Source of the DNA: Humulus lupulus
Taxonomy: Eukaryota; Streptophyta; Magnoliopsida; Rosales; Cannabaceae
Reading direction: 5' to 3'
Length of the DNA: 64,000 nucleotides
Assembly (NCBI RefSeq): GCF_963169125.1
Contig: NC_084796.1
Span: 91,434,888 to 91,498,887 of the forward strand
Under the pieces are notes generated by a model, which was given only the letters and a program-made list of their open reading frames with translations, was not told the DNA's origin and ran no database searches. The position numbers and the translations under genes are program-made. This document shows positions 32,665 to 44,642 of the stretch, piece by piece (positions within the stretch are counted from its first letter, which is position 1; each line of letters begins with the position of its first letter).

Positions 32665-33663
32665 TGTTAGAGAATATATATTATTGCTCAATGGAAATAT
32701 GGAAAAACCAAATATACAACTCTATGCAAAAATACAATGGAAAAGATAATATTGATTAAATAAGTATTACAACTCAATTGCTCAAAATACAAGTAAATCA
32801 AAAGATGTAGAAGAAGAAGATTACAAACTCAATACTATAACAATACAAGTAAATAAGAAGAACAAAAGAATGAAAACACAAACTAACTCTCACACAACCA
32901 AAGTGTAGAGTAGTGGGGATCACCAACTTGAACAAGGTTCAAGTTCTTTGTCCAAAAGCTTATTTCCCCCTATTCTCTAAGCACTAAGGGATCTCTCTAG
33001 GAAATAGCTCTCTGGAATTATCAAGCCTTTTGGTGTATTTTTCAGCCAAGTGCTTTGTGGATGAAAAATGGTGTGTCTTACAAGTGAGCATTAGGCTCCT
33101 ATTTATAGAGTTTGAGATACCCCTTTGAATTTCAAATTCCACCAACCCCCATGGCTGTTACCAATGTTTAATTGGATGTTTTATGGAATTAAAATAGAGA
33201 TTTGGGAGTTACTTGGCTGTTGGAAACGTTCAAAATTGGATAAAAACCGAAATTCAAAGAAACTGTCAGCCACTAGGGCCGCGGCACTCGTTCCAGGCGC
33301 CACGGCGCTCAGTCAATTTCAGCAACGAATTTTTCAGTTTTTTCCAAAACGTTCCAATTTATTCCCTCTTGATTTTGTAACTTCCATTTACAATATGGGA
33401 GTTAAAATCACATCTCTATCAGCCATTTCTCATATGGCTTTATGAAATCCAATCTCAAAATGTGTAACATATAATATACACATTATTGGGTAATATTTGG
33501 GAGTTACAAATTTGTAACTGATTTTGTAACTCCAAAATATGTCACATTTGGACACACACATGTGTCCAATTTTGTGACTCTCAATAATATGTTACAAGAT
33601 GTGACAAATCACATTTTGTCACATTATTTAATCTAATATTATATTATATGAAATAATATAACA
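32665..33663 (-). repeat. Copia-type LTR copy 3 (5' LTR of the outer unit)
   Basis: 999 bp, begins TGTTAGAG and ends AATATAACA on the plus strand, then GGTTC. It is more like copy 2 than copy 1 (two GC-rich repeat units; CTATCAGCC shared with copy 2). Confidence 0.9.
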
Positions 33664-33667
33664 GGTT

Positions 33668-35925
33668 CTACAGAGACTGAGGGAACACAGACTGTTTGCT
33701 AAGTTCAAGAAATGTGAGTTCTGGTTATCTCAAGTATCCTTTCTTGGGCATATTGTCAGTAAGGAGGGGATTAAAGTAGATCCAGCAAAGATTGAAGCGG
33801 TCAGAGATTGGCCAAGGACAAAGAGTGCTTCTGGGGTTAGAAGTTTTGTTGGATTGGCAAGTTATTATAGGCGGTTCGTTGAAGGGTTCTCAAAGATTGC
33901 TAGTGCTTTGACTGAGCTGACATGCAAAAGCCAAAAATTTGTGTGGTCAGATAAGTGTGAGAACAGCTTCCAGGTACTGAAGCAAAGGTTGATTACAGCT
34001 CCGATTCTGAGTCTTCCGACAGATCAGGAGAAGTTTGTGATTTATTACGATGCTTCACATCAAGGTTTGGGCTGTGTTTTGATGTAGTCAGAGAAGGTAA
34101 TTGCTTATGCTTCTCGTAAGCTGAACGAGTATGAAAAGAGATATCCTACTCATGATTTGGAGTTGGCGGCTGTGGTCTTTGCTTTGAAGATATGGAGGCA
34201 TTACCTCTACAGAGAGAAGTGTTAGATTTATACAGACCACAAGAGCCTAAAATACTTCTTCACCTAGAAAGACCTGAATATGAGGCAAAGGCGTTGGTTG
34301 GAGTTAGTAAAAGATTATGATTGTGAGATTCTGTATCATCCAGGAAAAGCCAACGTGGTAGCTGATGCTTTAAGCCGGAAGGGTCTAGGACAAATTCATG
34401 GTATGAGGCTGATAGCCAGGGAGTTAGCAAATAATATGACCAGAGCTGGTATAGAGTTGCTGGTGGGCCAATTGGCTAATATTACGCTGTAGTCTACATT
34501 GTTGGAGAGAATTAAGGAGGGTCAGCTAAGTGATCCACAGCTGATCAAGATCAGAGAGGATGTTCTGGCTGGAGCATCCAGAGATTATACAGTGTCTAAG
34601 CTAGGCTTGTTGAGATACAATGGGCGGATATGTGTTCCGTTAGACACTGCTTTGAGGCGAGAGATTCTGGATGAATCTCATACTACACCTTACTCTTTGC
34701 ATCCAGGCACCACGAAGATGTATCAGGATGTGAGATCGTTGTATTGGTGGCCAGGGATGAAGAGAGATGTAGTAGAATATGTGGCTAAGTGCTTGACATG
34801 TCAATAGGTCAAGGCTGAGCATCAGAGGCTGGCAGGGTTATTGCAGCCTCTGGATATCCCAGAGTGGAAGTGGGAGGACATCACGATGGATTTCGTGGTG
34901 GGCTTACCCAAGACTGTTGGTCAGCATGATTCTATTTGGGTGATAGTGGATCGCTACACCAAATCAGCTCACTTTCTGCCAGTGAGGACTACATATACAG
35001 TTGACCAGTATGTAGATCTCTATGTGAGAGAGATCGTGCGCCTCCATGGAGCACCGAGGTCGATCATGTCAGATCGGGACCCTACGTTTACTTCTAAGTT
35101 TTGGGGGAGTTTGCAGAAGGCCATGGGGACACAGTTGAAGTTCAGTACTGCTTATCATCCTTAGACAGATGGGCAATCTGAGAGGACAATCCAGATGTTA
35201 GAAGACATGCTGAGAGCATGTGTACTGGACTTTGGTGGATCTTGGAACAAGTATCTACCTTTGACAGAGTTCTTCTACAACAACAGTTATCAGTCTACCA
35301 TTGGAGATGCACCTTATGAGATGCTGTATGGTAGGAAGTGCAGATCTCCCATTCATTGGGATGAGACAGGTGAAAGGAGATACTTAGGTCCTGAGGCAGT
35401 TCAGAGGACCAGTGAGGCCATTGAGAAGATTAGAGCTCGGATGCTCGCTTCTCAGATTAGATAGAAGAGCTATGCAGATCCCAAGCGCAGGAACATGGAG
35501 TTCCAAGTGGGAGACTATGTCTTCCTTAGAGTCTCACCATAGAAAGGGGTGAGAAGGTTTGGGAAGAAGGGCAAGTTGAGCCCCAGATTCGTAGGTCCAT
35601 TTGAGATTCTGGAGAGGATTAGTCAGGTGACTTACAGATTGGCTTTGCCTTCAGCGTTGTCAGCCGGGCATAATGTGTTTCATGTATCAGCTCTTCGGAG
35701 GTATGTATCTAATGTGAGCCATATTTTGAGTTATGAAGATCTGGAGCTTGAGCCATATCTCTCCTTTGAGGAGTAGCCAATTCAGATACTTGACAGAAAG
35801 GATAAGCTCCTCAGGAATAAGATGATACCTTTGGTTAAGGTGTTGTGGAGGAATAGCAAGGTCGAGGAAGCAACCTAGGAGCTGGAGTCAGATATACAGA
35901 GTCAGTATCCCGAGCTGTTCAGGTA
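33668..35925 (+). pseudogene. Reverse transcriptase end, RNase H, integrase and chromodomain of the Ty3 element
   Basis: Continues the pol frame from 20791. Reverse transcriptase thumb region runs to about 33850, RNase H is about 33850-34400 ([25 protein letters not shown]), and the integrase zinc region lies near 34670-34807 (H...H...C-X2-C). The core has DFV near 34890, SDRDP near 35074 and the E of QSERT near 35180. A GPFEILERI module follows, and the tail ILDRKDKLLRNKMIPLVKV with a later E-E-A-T is chromodomain-like. Ten in-frame stops occur at 34085, 34223, 34265, 34490, 34805, 35162, 35462, 35540, 35774 and 35876. All are TAG, with no frameshift among them. The natural stop is TAA near 35923. 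Confidence 0.93.
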
Positions 35926-35948
35926 AATTTCGAGGACGAAATTTCAGT

Positions 35949-35962
35949 AAGGAGGGGATAGT
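35949..35962 (+). other. Polypurine tract of the chromodomain Ty3 element
   Basis: AAGGAGGGGATAGT abuts the 3' LTR start TGTAATGC. The older Ty3 element has a similar tract at 42254-42268. Confidence 0.85.
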
Positions 35963-38248
35963 TGTAATGCCCCGAATCCCTAATGCGGTTTAGTGGCAGG
36001 ATTAGTAGGGCGGGAGGGCCATAACTAGTTAATTATGCCATTAAATGAATATATGCATGTTTATGTTAATTATTTTATAATATGATGTTATATGCATGCA
36101 TGTGGGTCCACATTTGAATATTATGATGTTTTGATAATTTGGCCCATTGAGGGTAAATTTGTGTGTTTGGGTGCATATTGTGATTTTTGAATGAGATTCC
36201 ATTGTTATGGAGATATATTCGAGCTATTCAGCATGAGACGGTCCTATATAATGGATTAGCGGTTTTGTCATAACGGGGTCAAATGTTGGGTAATAAGAAT
36301 GTTTATTTGATGATAAATTGGTAGTATTTGAGATCAGGATGAAATTCTGGAAGTTTTGAATATAATATCCCCGGGGGTGTTTTTGGGACCCCGAGCACTA
36401 GGTTTTATTTGAGGTTACTTAAGCTTGAAGTAGCTTGTCAGATAGAACGTACGTTAGAAAACCTCTCGTTCTTCCCCGTTAACTCATTTTCACCGTTCGA
36501 AGCATTTTCAAAGATATCTCGAGTTCTAGGAGTCAGAATCAAGCGAGGATCAAGGCATAGCGATCCTAGGAAAGATTAGAAGCTTCTTGACCGAAGGATT
36601 TGACAAGGAACAACCTAATCGAAGGTAATCTAAGTTTTATGTTTTGAGCTTTTAGAGTTTCTAAGCTTAGAATTGGCTTTTGTGAATTATTGAGTTTTTG
36701 GTTTGATTGAACCTTGGGTTTTGATGGTTTTGGAGCATTGGGAAGCTTGGGAACTTTGATTTGATGATTTGGTGATGTTTAGGCATGATTTTGGAGGCTT
36801 TGGGATGTTGGAGAACGAGTTTCGGCGTGTTCTAGGTTGGGCGTCGTAGCCCTTGTTCTTGGAGAGTCGTGGCCCTAGGTCGAAGAAGCAGGTGGGAGGA
36901 TTTGTGCTTGCTGGGCGCCGCGGCGCTTGCTTCAGTGGTGGCTGGGGGCCACGGCCCAAGGTACCAGGGCCGCAGCCCTTGAGTAGGGTTATGCCCGTTT
37001 GAGTGTTTTGGCCCTGGGAACATAGTTTTAGGCCTCGGGATTGTTCCTACTACTTGGATTAGTTTGGATTGATGTCCTGGAGGCTAGATATTGGTTTGGA
37101 AACCCTTGATTATCATTTTATTGATGGTGTCCCATATTTGGTTATGATTAGGTGACCGCTAAAGGACTAAATGCTAGACCGTTCTCAAGGGTCGTTCTTC
37201 TATTCATTCTAGCTAGAATCAGAGGTAAGAAAACTGCACCCCATATGTGACATGCATGATTATTCTTGAGGCATGTTGATTGTGTAAATGTGGACATGGA
37301 TTGATTATTGAATGCTTAGAAGATCTTGCTCACTTGTGCATGGTACTGACTCATTAGTCAGAATTGGCAAAGGTGTCAATATCAACTGTGAAGCTGTGAC
37401 TCATTAGTCAGGATTGGCAGTGGTACTGGGCACTGGTCACATGGTGCTGACTCATAAGTCAGGTCGGCCTTAGCGTGGTCAACGCAAGCCAATAAAGATT
37501 AGATCTAATCGATATCTGCTTTGGATGACTCAAAGAGCATTAATGCCGGACCGACCACAAGTTCGATGAATATTATAAGCGCTTGTGTGACTTACCTATC
37601 AGTCACTCATCTGTTAAGTTAGAGACTTACCTATCAGTCTCTCGTCTGTTTAAGGCTAGTGGCTTACCTAGTAGCCACTCTTCTGTTTATATTAGTGACT
37701 TGCTTGTCAGTTGCCCAATATGGTTTTTCTAGAACCTCAAGTGATATTCACTCATCTGTTTAAGAGCTAAAAGCTCTGTGTGATTATAATGATAATCCTT
37801 TGATAATGTTTATATACAATACTGTGTTTTCTTGCTGGGCTTTGGCTCATGGGTGCTACGTGGTGCAGGTAAAGGGAAAGAAAATCTCACCCAGCCTTGA
37901 GTGGAGAGCTTAGGTGGTGATGTGTACATATGCGGCCGCTTGACCACCACGGCCAAGGAGTTCTCAGAGGAACTAGGGGGTTTACCCTATTTTTGTCGCT
38001 TAAGTCGGCGGGTTTGTAATTTTGAAACAGTAATGACCTTTTTGAGTTGTAAATAACTTGTAAATGTTCTTTTGGGCCCATGAACCGTTTTATATATTAA
38101 ATAAAACATATCCTTTCCTTTTTTTTGGTTTTTCACCTTAGCCTGTTAATGACACTTAGAACACGTTTTTAACCAAGGACTCGGGTAGCGGGTCAAATTT
38201 CCGGTTCACCGTTCACCGTAATGGTTCTGGGGTAACCAGGGTGTTACA
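35963..38248 (+). repeat. 3' LTR of the chromodomain Ty3 element (2286 bp)
   Basis: Begins TGTAATGCCC, ends GGTGTTACA, followed by GAGAC (38249-38253). Aligns over its full length with 12075-14361, one base different in length. Confidence 0.93.
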
Positions 38249-38253
38249 GAGAC

Positions 38254-38797
38254 CGTACTTCTCCATGGGACACCAAAGTCGATAGTTTCAGATTGAGACC
38301 CTTTATTTCCCAAGTTCTTAGAAGGGTCGTAGAGTGCGATGAGTATATGATTGGGATTTAGAATTATTGGTTACCTTCAGACAGACTGATAACCTAAAGG
38401 GATGACTCAAACTTTAAGAATTTACCTCGAATGTGTAAGTTTTCGAGTCATTGAGGTAAGTACGATCCCTTGATTAGATTATCACGTTGATGAATGTTGA
38501 TCAACGACTAGAGTGACTCTGAATAAGATATAGTGAGACAGGGAATAAAAAGTACTCATTCCGGGAAATGAGATGAGGGGCAAGAAGTATTTTGGTTCAG
38601 AATTTGTCTGGAGGACCAATGAAGTTGTCTAGGATTATTAGGGCATGAGTGTCTGCTTATTTAAAAGGACATAGGAGTTCGCAAATTTAAACATGGGAAC
38701 GTGGAGATTCCAGGATTGGAGACTTTGTACTTCTCCGAGTATGGTGGACTGAAAAGGATGAGATAGTTTGGGAAAGAAAAAGGAGTTTTGACTCTTG
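38254..38797 (+). pseudogene. Older Ty3 element: integrase remnants
   Basis: Just right of GAGAC the frame reads LHGTPKSIVSD (about 38260-38292), the integrase second-aspartate block of chromodomain Ty3 elements. Later scraps resemble the post-integrase module (a GDF-type and RFGKE-type region near 38720-38775). Many stops and indels. It is interrupted at 38798 by a CACTA element. Confidence 0.75.
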
Positions 38798-41700
38798 CAT
38801 TACTACAATTATAAGCTTTCTCTGCGCTTTTTTTTTTCTACCTTTAAGAAAAAGCGCAGAGAAAATGTTTGAATGAGTCTAAAATATCACATTTAATACC
38901 CGTGTCCTATTTTATTGCAATTTAAAAAAAAAACGTAGTGTAAATTTTTAAGGGAGGACGAGGCAGGGACTATTCCCCACGGTTCTTTAGCAAGAACCGC
39001 AGAGAAAAGTGGAGGGGTTTTTGCCATATAATCGTGGAGAAAACCCCTCCCTCCCTGTAAAAACAACCCGAGACCCAAAAACTTCCCCTCATTACCACAT
39101 TTGACATACGAGAAGAACAAGGAGCGACTCTCACTTCGTCCCCAGCCACGGGTAAGCCCCATTTTCACAATTTTAGTTAGTTTTTTTTCATTTTATTTTC
39201 TTCCATATTAAAGCTTTAAATTATGTAAATATACCTAATATTGATTTATTTTGAAGTTTTCGGGAAAAAATGAAGAAATATTGAGTGAGTTTAATGGGGT
39301 TGAATGTAAGTTTATGAGATTTTCAAGTTTTTTTCTAACATTTTTTAAAGTTTAAATAGGATTAGAAGACATTTTCATTGTTTAAAACATGTATGATCAC
39401 TAAAACTTGACTTTATTAATATATTTTTCGGTTTTTGGGTATTTTTTATATTATCTACCTAATTTATTGGTTTTTTAATAAAGTTAACATTAATTATGTT
39501 AAATCTTTAGAATGTTTTGTATTTTACATAATTTTTTATATTATAATAATGTTATTTACATAATTTTTTTATATTATAATATTATTTTCTTACATAATTT
39601 TTTATATTATGTACATAATTATTTTTTTAAAAGTTTATTTTTGTTAATTATATTATTTTAGGATCAATTCAATTACCATATATTTGCTAACCAATGTTTA
39701 AATTTTTATTGTAGGAAATATTTGTTTGAATTTGAGGTGTGTTGAAATTGTTGAAGATTAATTTTGAAGGTGAGTAATAATTACTACTTATTATTATTTT
39801 CTTTTTATATTTACAAACTATTGTTAGAGGAGTTTGAATATATTAGATATTCATCTGTGGTGTAGCTTCTGAGATGAAATTGTGTGCTGTGGAGATAACA
39901 GAAGGTTGGGAACATGTGTATCTTAGTGAAGTAGGTTCTGCGAATTTTGTGTGTGTTGTGGTAGCTTATGGTTGAGAACATGCATGTTGTTTGTTATATA
40001 TTTTGTTTGATTTGAATTTAGGTAGTAACAACTTTGGATATGCTATAAAAAGAGAGGAAACTCTGCCCAATTTTTTTTAAGATTAATATATTAATTGAAT
40101 ATGTTTTATAGGTTAATATATGCAACAATTATATTTGTTTAAGTTGAAATTGTAAATACATATGAATTTTGGAAATGTTATAGAAATAGAGGAAACTTTG
40201 CCCCTTTCATTTTAGTATTTATTAATTGAACATAGTTTTGTTCAATTACAATATTAATTTTCTTTTCATTATTGACATAGGAATTAGGTAGATATTATCA
40301 TTATGGATAAATCATGGATTCTTGAGAATAGAGAAACACAATAATTTCAAGACGAATTCAACCAATTTGTAGAATTTTGCCAAACAAATTGTAGTGATCT
40401 AGAAAGAATTCATTGTCCATGTATAGATTGTGGTAATGGATCAAAAGGAAATATTACCATAATAAAGAATCATGTATTTTTTCGGGGATTTGATACATTT
40501 TATCGTACATGGTATTGGCATGGGGAATCATTGAAAAATAATAATCCATATCCATTCGGGATGCGAGGGGTTGATGATTTGGGTTATAGTGATTTTTGAC
40601 GATCATCCTATGGAATTGCTCGATGAAGCACAAGAAGTGTTTGTTGATGATCCTTCAAAATTCAATAAATTGGTTTGAGATGCAGATAAACAATTATTCA
40701 ATGGTTGTCTGAAGCAATGATTACCAATGATGGTAAAATTTTACAACATAAAAGAAGAAAATGGAGTTAGCGATAAATGGTTTAGTCAATTTTTAGTTGC
40801 TTTTAAGGAGATTTTGGCGTCAGATAATTGCTTCCCTGAGTCTACGTATGAAGTGAATAAAACTTTAAATTGCATAGGGTTGAAGTATGAGAAGATCCAT
40901 TCATGTCCGAACGATTGTGTGTTATATCGTAAAGAGTATGCAGACATGGACACTTGCCCAGAATGTGATTTACCCTGCTACAACCTAACAAGAGTAAGGA
41001 GATTAGGAAACTTATTCCTCATAAAGTGATGTGGTACTTGCCTTTGATTCCGCGGCTTAAGCGGTTATATCGAAGTACAGAATACTCTGAAAACTTAGTA
41101 TGGAATGAGACTAGGCGAGTGAAAGTTGGTAAACTCCGACATCCTGCAGATTCGCAGGCTTGGAAAAAGTAAATAACTTTAATCCAAAATTTAAAACTTA
41201 AGCAAGATATCTCCGTCTAGGTCTAGTTGCCTACGGTGTAAATCCACATAAATCTCTAAGTACTAGGCATAGTTCGTGGTCTGTCTTCCTTGTTATGTAC
41301 AATCTTCCTCTGTGGTTAGTGATGAGAAGAAAGTTTTTGATGCTCACGTTAATGATTTTAGGCTCAAAACAACGGGGGCACGATATAGATGTTTATTTGG
41401 CACCATTAATTAATTATTTGTATGAAAATGGTGTTGTGGCATATGACAGTTTTAAGAAAGAAGTCTTTAACTTAAAAGTTTTTTTGTTGTGGACTGTTAA
41501 TGATTTCCCAACTTATGGTAATCTATCAGGGTTAAGCACAAAATGTTACCAGGGATGCCCAATATGTGTACAAAATGTGTTATATGGGTCATAGACGATA
41601 CTTGCCCCTAAATCATCGTTAAAGGAAAAAAAAAACATTTGATGGTGATAAAGAACTTGGTGTTTCTCCTTTGCCACTTTCGGGGCAACAAATTCTTAAA

Positions 41701-41993
41701 GAAGTAGAGAAAATTGATTTCAAGTATGGAAAAATGAAGAAAAATAAGAAAGTAAATGAATGTTTCGAAAGGAAATCAATTTTTTCTCGTCTCCCGTACT
41801 GGAAAGAATTACTTGTTCAACATTGTTTCTCCACGATTTAGTTAACAAAAATGCAGAGAAAAAGAACACTTTTCTCTGTGGTTTGTTTATTACTTTTCTC
41901 TGCAGTCTCAAACACTGCGGTTCTTGGTACTCCCAAAAACCGTAGTGTATTAAGGAAAAAAACAGCACAGAAAAGCCTTCTTTGTACATAAAG
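38798..41993 (+). mobile_element. CACTA (En/Spm) DNA transposon, decayed and internally deleted
   Basis: Left end CATTACTACAA is one base from the usual CACTACTACAA. The right end, near 41985, reads GCCTTCTTTGTACATA, whose complement resembles the left end of the sister element at 59901. Subterminal repeats of the TTTCTCTGCG / CGCAGAGAAA type occur in both orientations at 38816-39020 and 41850-41980. They include a hairpin at 38816-38870. Such repeats are the known binding sites of TNPA-type proteins. At about 3.2 kb it is far shorter than a complete CACTA element. A 3-bp target duplication is not clear. Confidence 0.8.
40303..41594 (+). pseudogene. TNP2-type CACTA transposase fragments
   Basis: ATG at 40303 opens a transposase-associated domain (MDKSWI start; C-P-C-I-D-C-G zinc-like motif near 40420) with an early TAA. 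A second part (40727-41029) carries the C-P-N-D-C and C-P-E-C cysteines of the TNP2 N-terminal region. A third (41330-41594) matches the TNP2 core: a GSKQRGHDIDVYLAPL block, then WTVNDFPTYGNLSG and the C-X2-C of CPIC. Several stops and shifts, and the C-terminal half is missing. TNP2 would cut the element ends; this copy is dead. Confidence 0.85.
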
Positions 41994-42268
41994 TTCATAA
42001 GGTGTTACTGGTTCCAATGCACAAGAAAGAAGTGTTGAGTACTACCCTTGATTGTAAGTGGAATTTGTTGCCAAAGGAAAAGTCAGTGGAAACCCTGGAT
42101 AGAAGAGATAAAGTCCTACGGGATGAGACTGCTACTCTAGAAAAGATGTCACAAGGAAATCACTAGGCAAATAACTTGACTCCGAAATTAGAATCGGAAG
42201 TGCGGGATTAGTATCCCAAGATGTTTGAATAAACTTCGAGGACGGAATTTCAATGAGGAGGGGACAGT
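41994..42268 (+). pseudogene. Older Ty3 element: chromodomain-region tail and polypurine tract
   Basis: A decayed frame near 42100-42235 reads a chromodomain-like RRDKVLRDE block ending in YPKMFE, parallel to the tail of the 33668-35925 gene. It ends with CGAGGACGGAATTTC and the purine tract AATGAGGAGGGGACAGT before the LTR. Confidence 0.75.
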
Positions 42269-43550
42269 TGTAACGTCATGAATTCGTTATTACGGTTAAG
42301 TGCCTTGATTACGGCGTCTAGATAGCATAATAGGATTTATATGTAGAATTAATGGAATATATGTATGATTATACGATATAAATTTTTTATGTGGTAATGT
42401 GAATACTTATGCATGTTTGTGTGTATTAAATATACATACAGAACCGTTTTTGTAAATTGGGGTATATTCGTAATCTTTGACTCGTAGAGGGAATATTTGT
42501 AATATATATGCTTTATGAGTGAGACCACAATATTGTGGAGATATATTTGAGGTGTGTGGTCCGAGGCAATCCAAGTGACTAGATGAACGGAATAATCACA
42601 ACGACGTTAAATACTCGGCTCGGAGTGAGCCTAGGGGCATTTTGGGAATGTAGTATGTGTTCGAGGTTGAACGGGAAACGATTAATTATTTAGTGATTAT
42701 TTGGGAATGTCGGGATTAATTTGGAATTTATAGGACTACATGAGGATTAGCAAGAAATGTGGAAAATGACGATTTTGCCCTTGGGGCCATTAAAGGATAA
42801 GGTTATGCTTAAGGGGCATTCTATTCTTTTGGAAAGGGATAGACTCACCCATTCTGATTTTGTAGAAAGAACCAAAACATAAGGAATTTAATCTCTCAAT
42901 AGCTCTCTCTCTCTCTCCCTTGGTGTGCATGGAAGTTTAGTAAAACTCTTGGAGAATTGTTTCAGGAATTGAGGATTTGATGCTTGAGGACTGGGGATTG
43001 AAGCTGGGATTAAGTGGAGCAACTCAGGGGTGATCGAAATCTTAGTTTAGGTAAGCTTAACTCTGTTTCTTGCTGAATTTCAGCCATGGTTTAAGTGCTT
43101 TTCTAGGTTTAAAACTTTGGTGCTGATTTTGAGTTTGAGGGTGTTTAGAGGGTTTTTGAACTGCTTTGTGATAGTTTTGTATTGTTGATGAAGCTTTGCG
43201 ATTAAAATGGGTTAGAAATTAAGTTTGGGGTGGATTTGGAAGAGGTTTGCGATTCTAAAATTGCTATTTTTTCGGGGTCGCAGGGTTGCGCCGTGACCTC
43301 CATGAACCCATAAGGCTTACGAGGGTTGCTGAATGAGCCGCGGCCCGCGTCCCCCAGGAATTGGCCTTGAACCCACGATGGCGACGTACGGACCTGAAGG
43401 CTTCTGCTCACGGCGAAGAACAACGAAAAAGGTCTTGTGGAGATGGAGTTTCGACAATGTCTGGTCTTCCTGGTCCGGTGTTTGAATGACGGCGACGATC
43501 GGTGGGTAGCCGTTCAGGGCTGGCAGAGAGCATGCGAGAGAGTAAAACTA
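42269..43550 (+). repeat. 3' LTR (truncated) of the older Ty3 element
   Basis: Starts TGTAACGTCATGAATTCG directly after the polypurine tract. Its first 60 bp resemble the LTR start at 35963. It carries a CT microsatellite at about 42903-42920. No TTACA end is seen; homology fades near 43550, so the right end is lost or unrecognised. Confidence 0.65.
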
Positions 43551-43857
43551 AGTAAACATACATTATGCGTTGGTTGCACCTAGTATATATAATATGATGC
43601 GTGTTCTTTATTTATGATATAAATACATATATAATAATATAATATTATACATATTTATATTATATTATTATAGATATTTAGTTATTATTCTTTATAATTT
43701 ATTGTTTAGTTGTTTTGTTATTTAGGTATTTGTTAAATTTTACAATATATGTGTTATTTTTTTATATTTAGTTTTGTTATTACAATATTTAGAATGAGTA
43801 TTTTTATTATTTTTATATTATTGAATTAATTTATACTATAGTTTATTTTATAAATTT
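43551..43857. other. AT-rich sequence, nothing recognised
   Basis: Very AT-rich DNA with no open frame of note or repeat I can name. Confidence 0.5.
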
Positions 43858-43862
43858 GGGTT

Positions 43863-44637
43863 TGTTACACCCAGATTTCGAGATAAAGCAACATCATATG
43901 GTCCAGCCGTAGAACCCTCTGAAGTAAAGCAACAACGTAGAGGATGTGTAACCTCGGATATTCTCTAAGCTTGCGACGGGCAATGGCGGGACCCTTGAAT
44001 ATATCTCTTACCGAGTGTCCTCAGGCGAGATAGTTCGAGCTCGTGAGGTATAAGCTCGGGGATGAGAACCTCGACAGTACCTACCTATCTCGAGCGTAGC
44101 GTGAAGTTGGGTGGCAAGTTCATGATTGATCCATAAGTCCTCACAGACTCAATGTCAATCGCTGATCTCGAAGACCTGATGAATCGCCTGGGATAGCCCC
44201 TTACGTGTGAACATATTTATTGTTGTGTAATCCCAATATTTAAGGGATGTCATTTAATCTGTTATCCGTTCCCGATCTTCATGGGACGTTTCCATGTATA
44301 TAGGAGATAATGCATTTAATATCATTATTTCAATTGATTTACAGAATATCTTCCTGAAATATGTGGGAATGAACTATGCATCCTTCTCTATAAATAGAGA
44401 AGGAATCACCACTTGTAAAGGACCAATTCCTAATTTCTGAAGAGAAAGTTCTAGGTAATTCATCTCTGAAGAATTTCTAGAAAACTCAAAGTCTTAAGAA
44501 CATAGACTCGTGGACTATGCAGAATTAACTGCTGAACCACGTAAAAACCTTCTTGTCTTCCTCTTTAAACTCATTTGCTCCATTTTTCATTTATTTAATT
44601 GCTCTATTATTTAAGTTGACGAAAAACAGCATCAACA
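43863..44637 (+). mobile_element. Solo LTR (775 bp) with GGGTT target duplication
   Basis: Begins TGTTACACCC and ends CATCAACA, flanked by GGGTT at 43858-43862 and 44638-44642. A TATA box TATAAATA is at 44389-44396. Length and TATA position resemble the Tat-type LTR at 11180, but the sequence is different. No internal domain, so it is a recombination-derived solo LTR. Confidence 0.88.
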
Positions 44638-44642
44638 GGGTT

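Larger units (their letters stand above)
20792..33663 (-). mobile_element. Composite insertion: copia-type LTR unit carrying badnavirus-like sequence
   Basis: A 12,872-bp insertion flanked by GGTTC. It has three copies of one LTR (20792-21811, 24322-25336, 32665-33663), all reading minus strand. The first interval holds a copia-type gag and the second holds rearranged badnavirus-like sequence. The outermost LTRs bound the duplication, so the original integrant was an LTR element on the minus strand. The inner LTR and viral segment came with it or through later rearrangement; the sequence does not decide between these. No protease, reverse transcriptase or integrase is encoded. Confidence 0.85.
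12075..38248 (+). mobile_element. Chromodomain Ty3 (Tekay/Del-like) retrotransposon with two nested insertions
   Basis: Long LTRs (2287 and 2286 bp), a tRNA-iMet-type primer site, gag, protease, reverse transcriptase, RNase H, integrase and a chromodomain-like tail are in canonical order, flanked by GAGAC. Without the insertions at 15590-19293 and 20792-33663 it is about 9.6 kb. Gag resumes in frame after the first insertion and pol resumes in frame after the second. The coding region has one frameshift near 19595 and eleven premature TAG codons, so the copy is dead. Confidence 0.93.

Noticed and set aside
20792..33663. A complete, potentially infectious endogenous pararetrovirus
   Set aside because: Protease, reverse transcriptase and RNase H are absent, ORF2 is frameshifted, and the remaining parts are rearranged and split.
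41720..41998. Overlapping short frames on both strands at the right end of the CACTA element
   Set aside because: They consist of the inverted subterminal repeats, which read open by composition.
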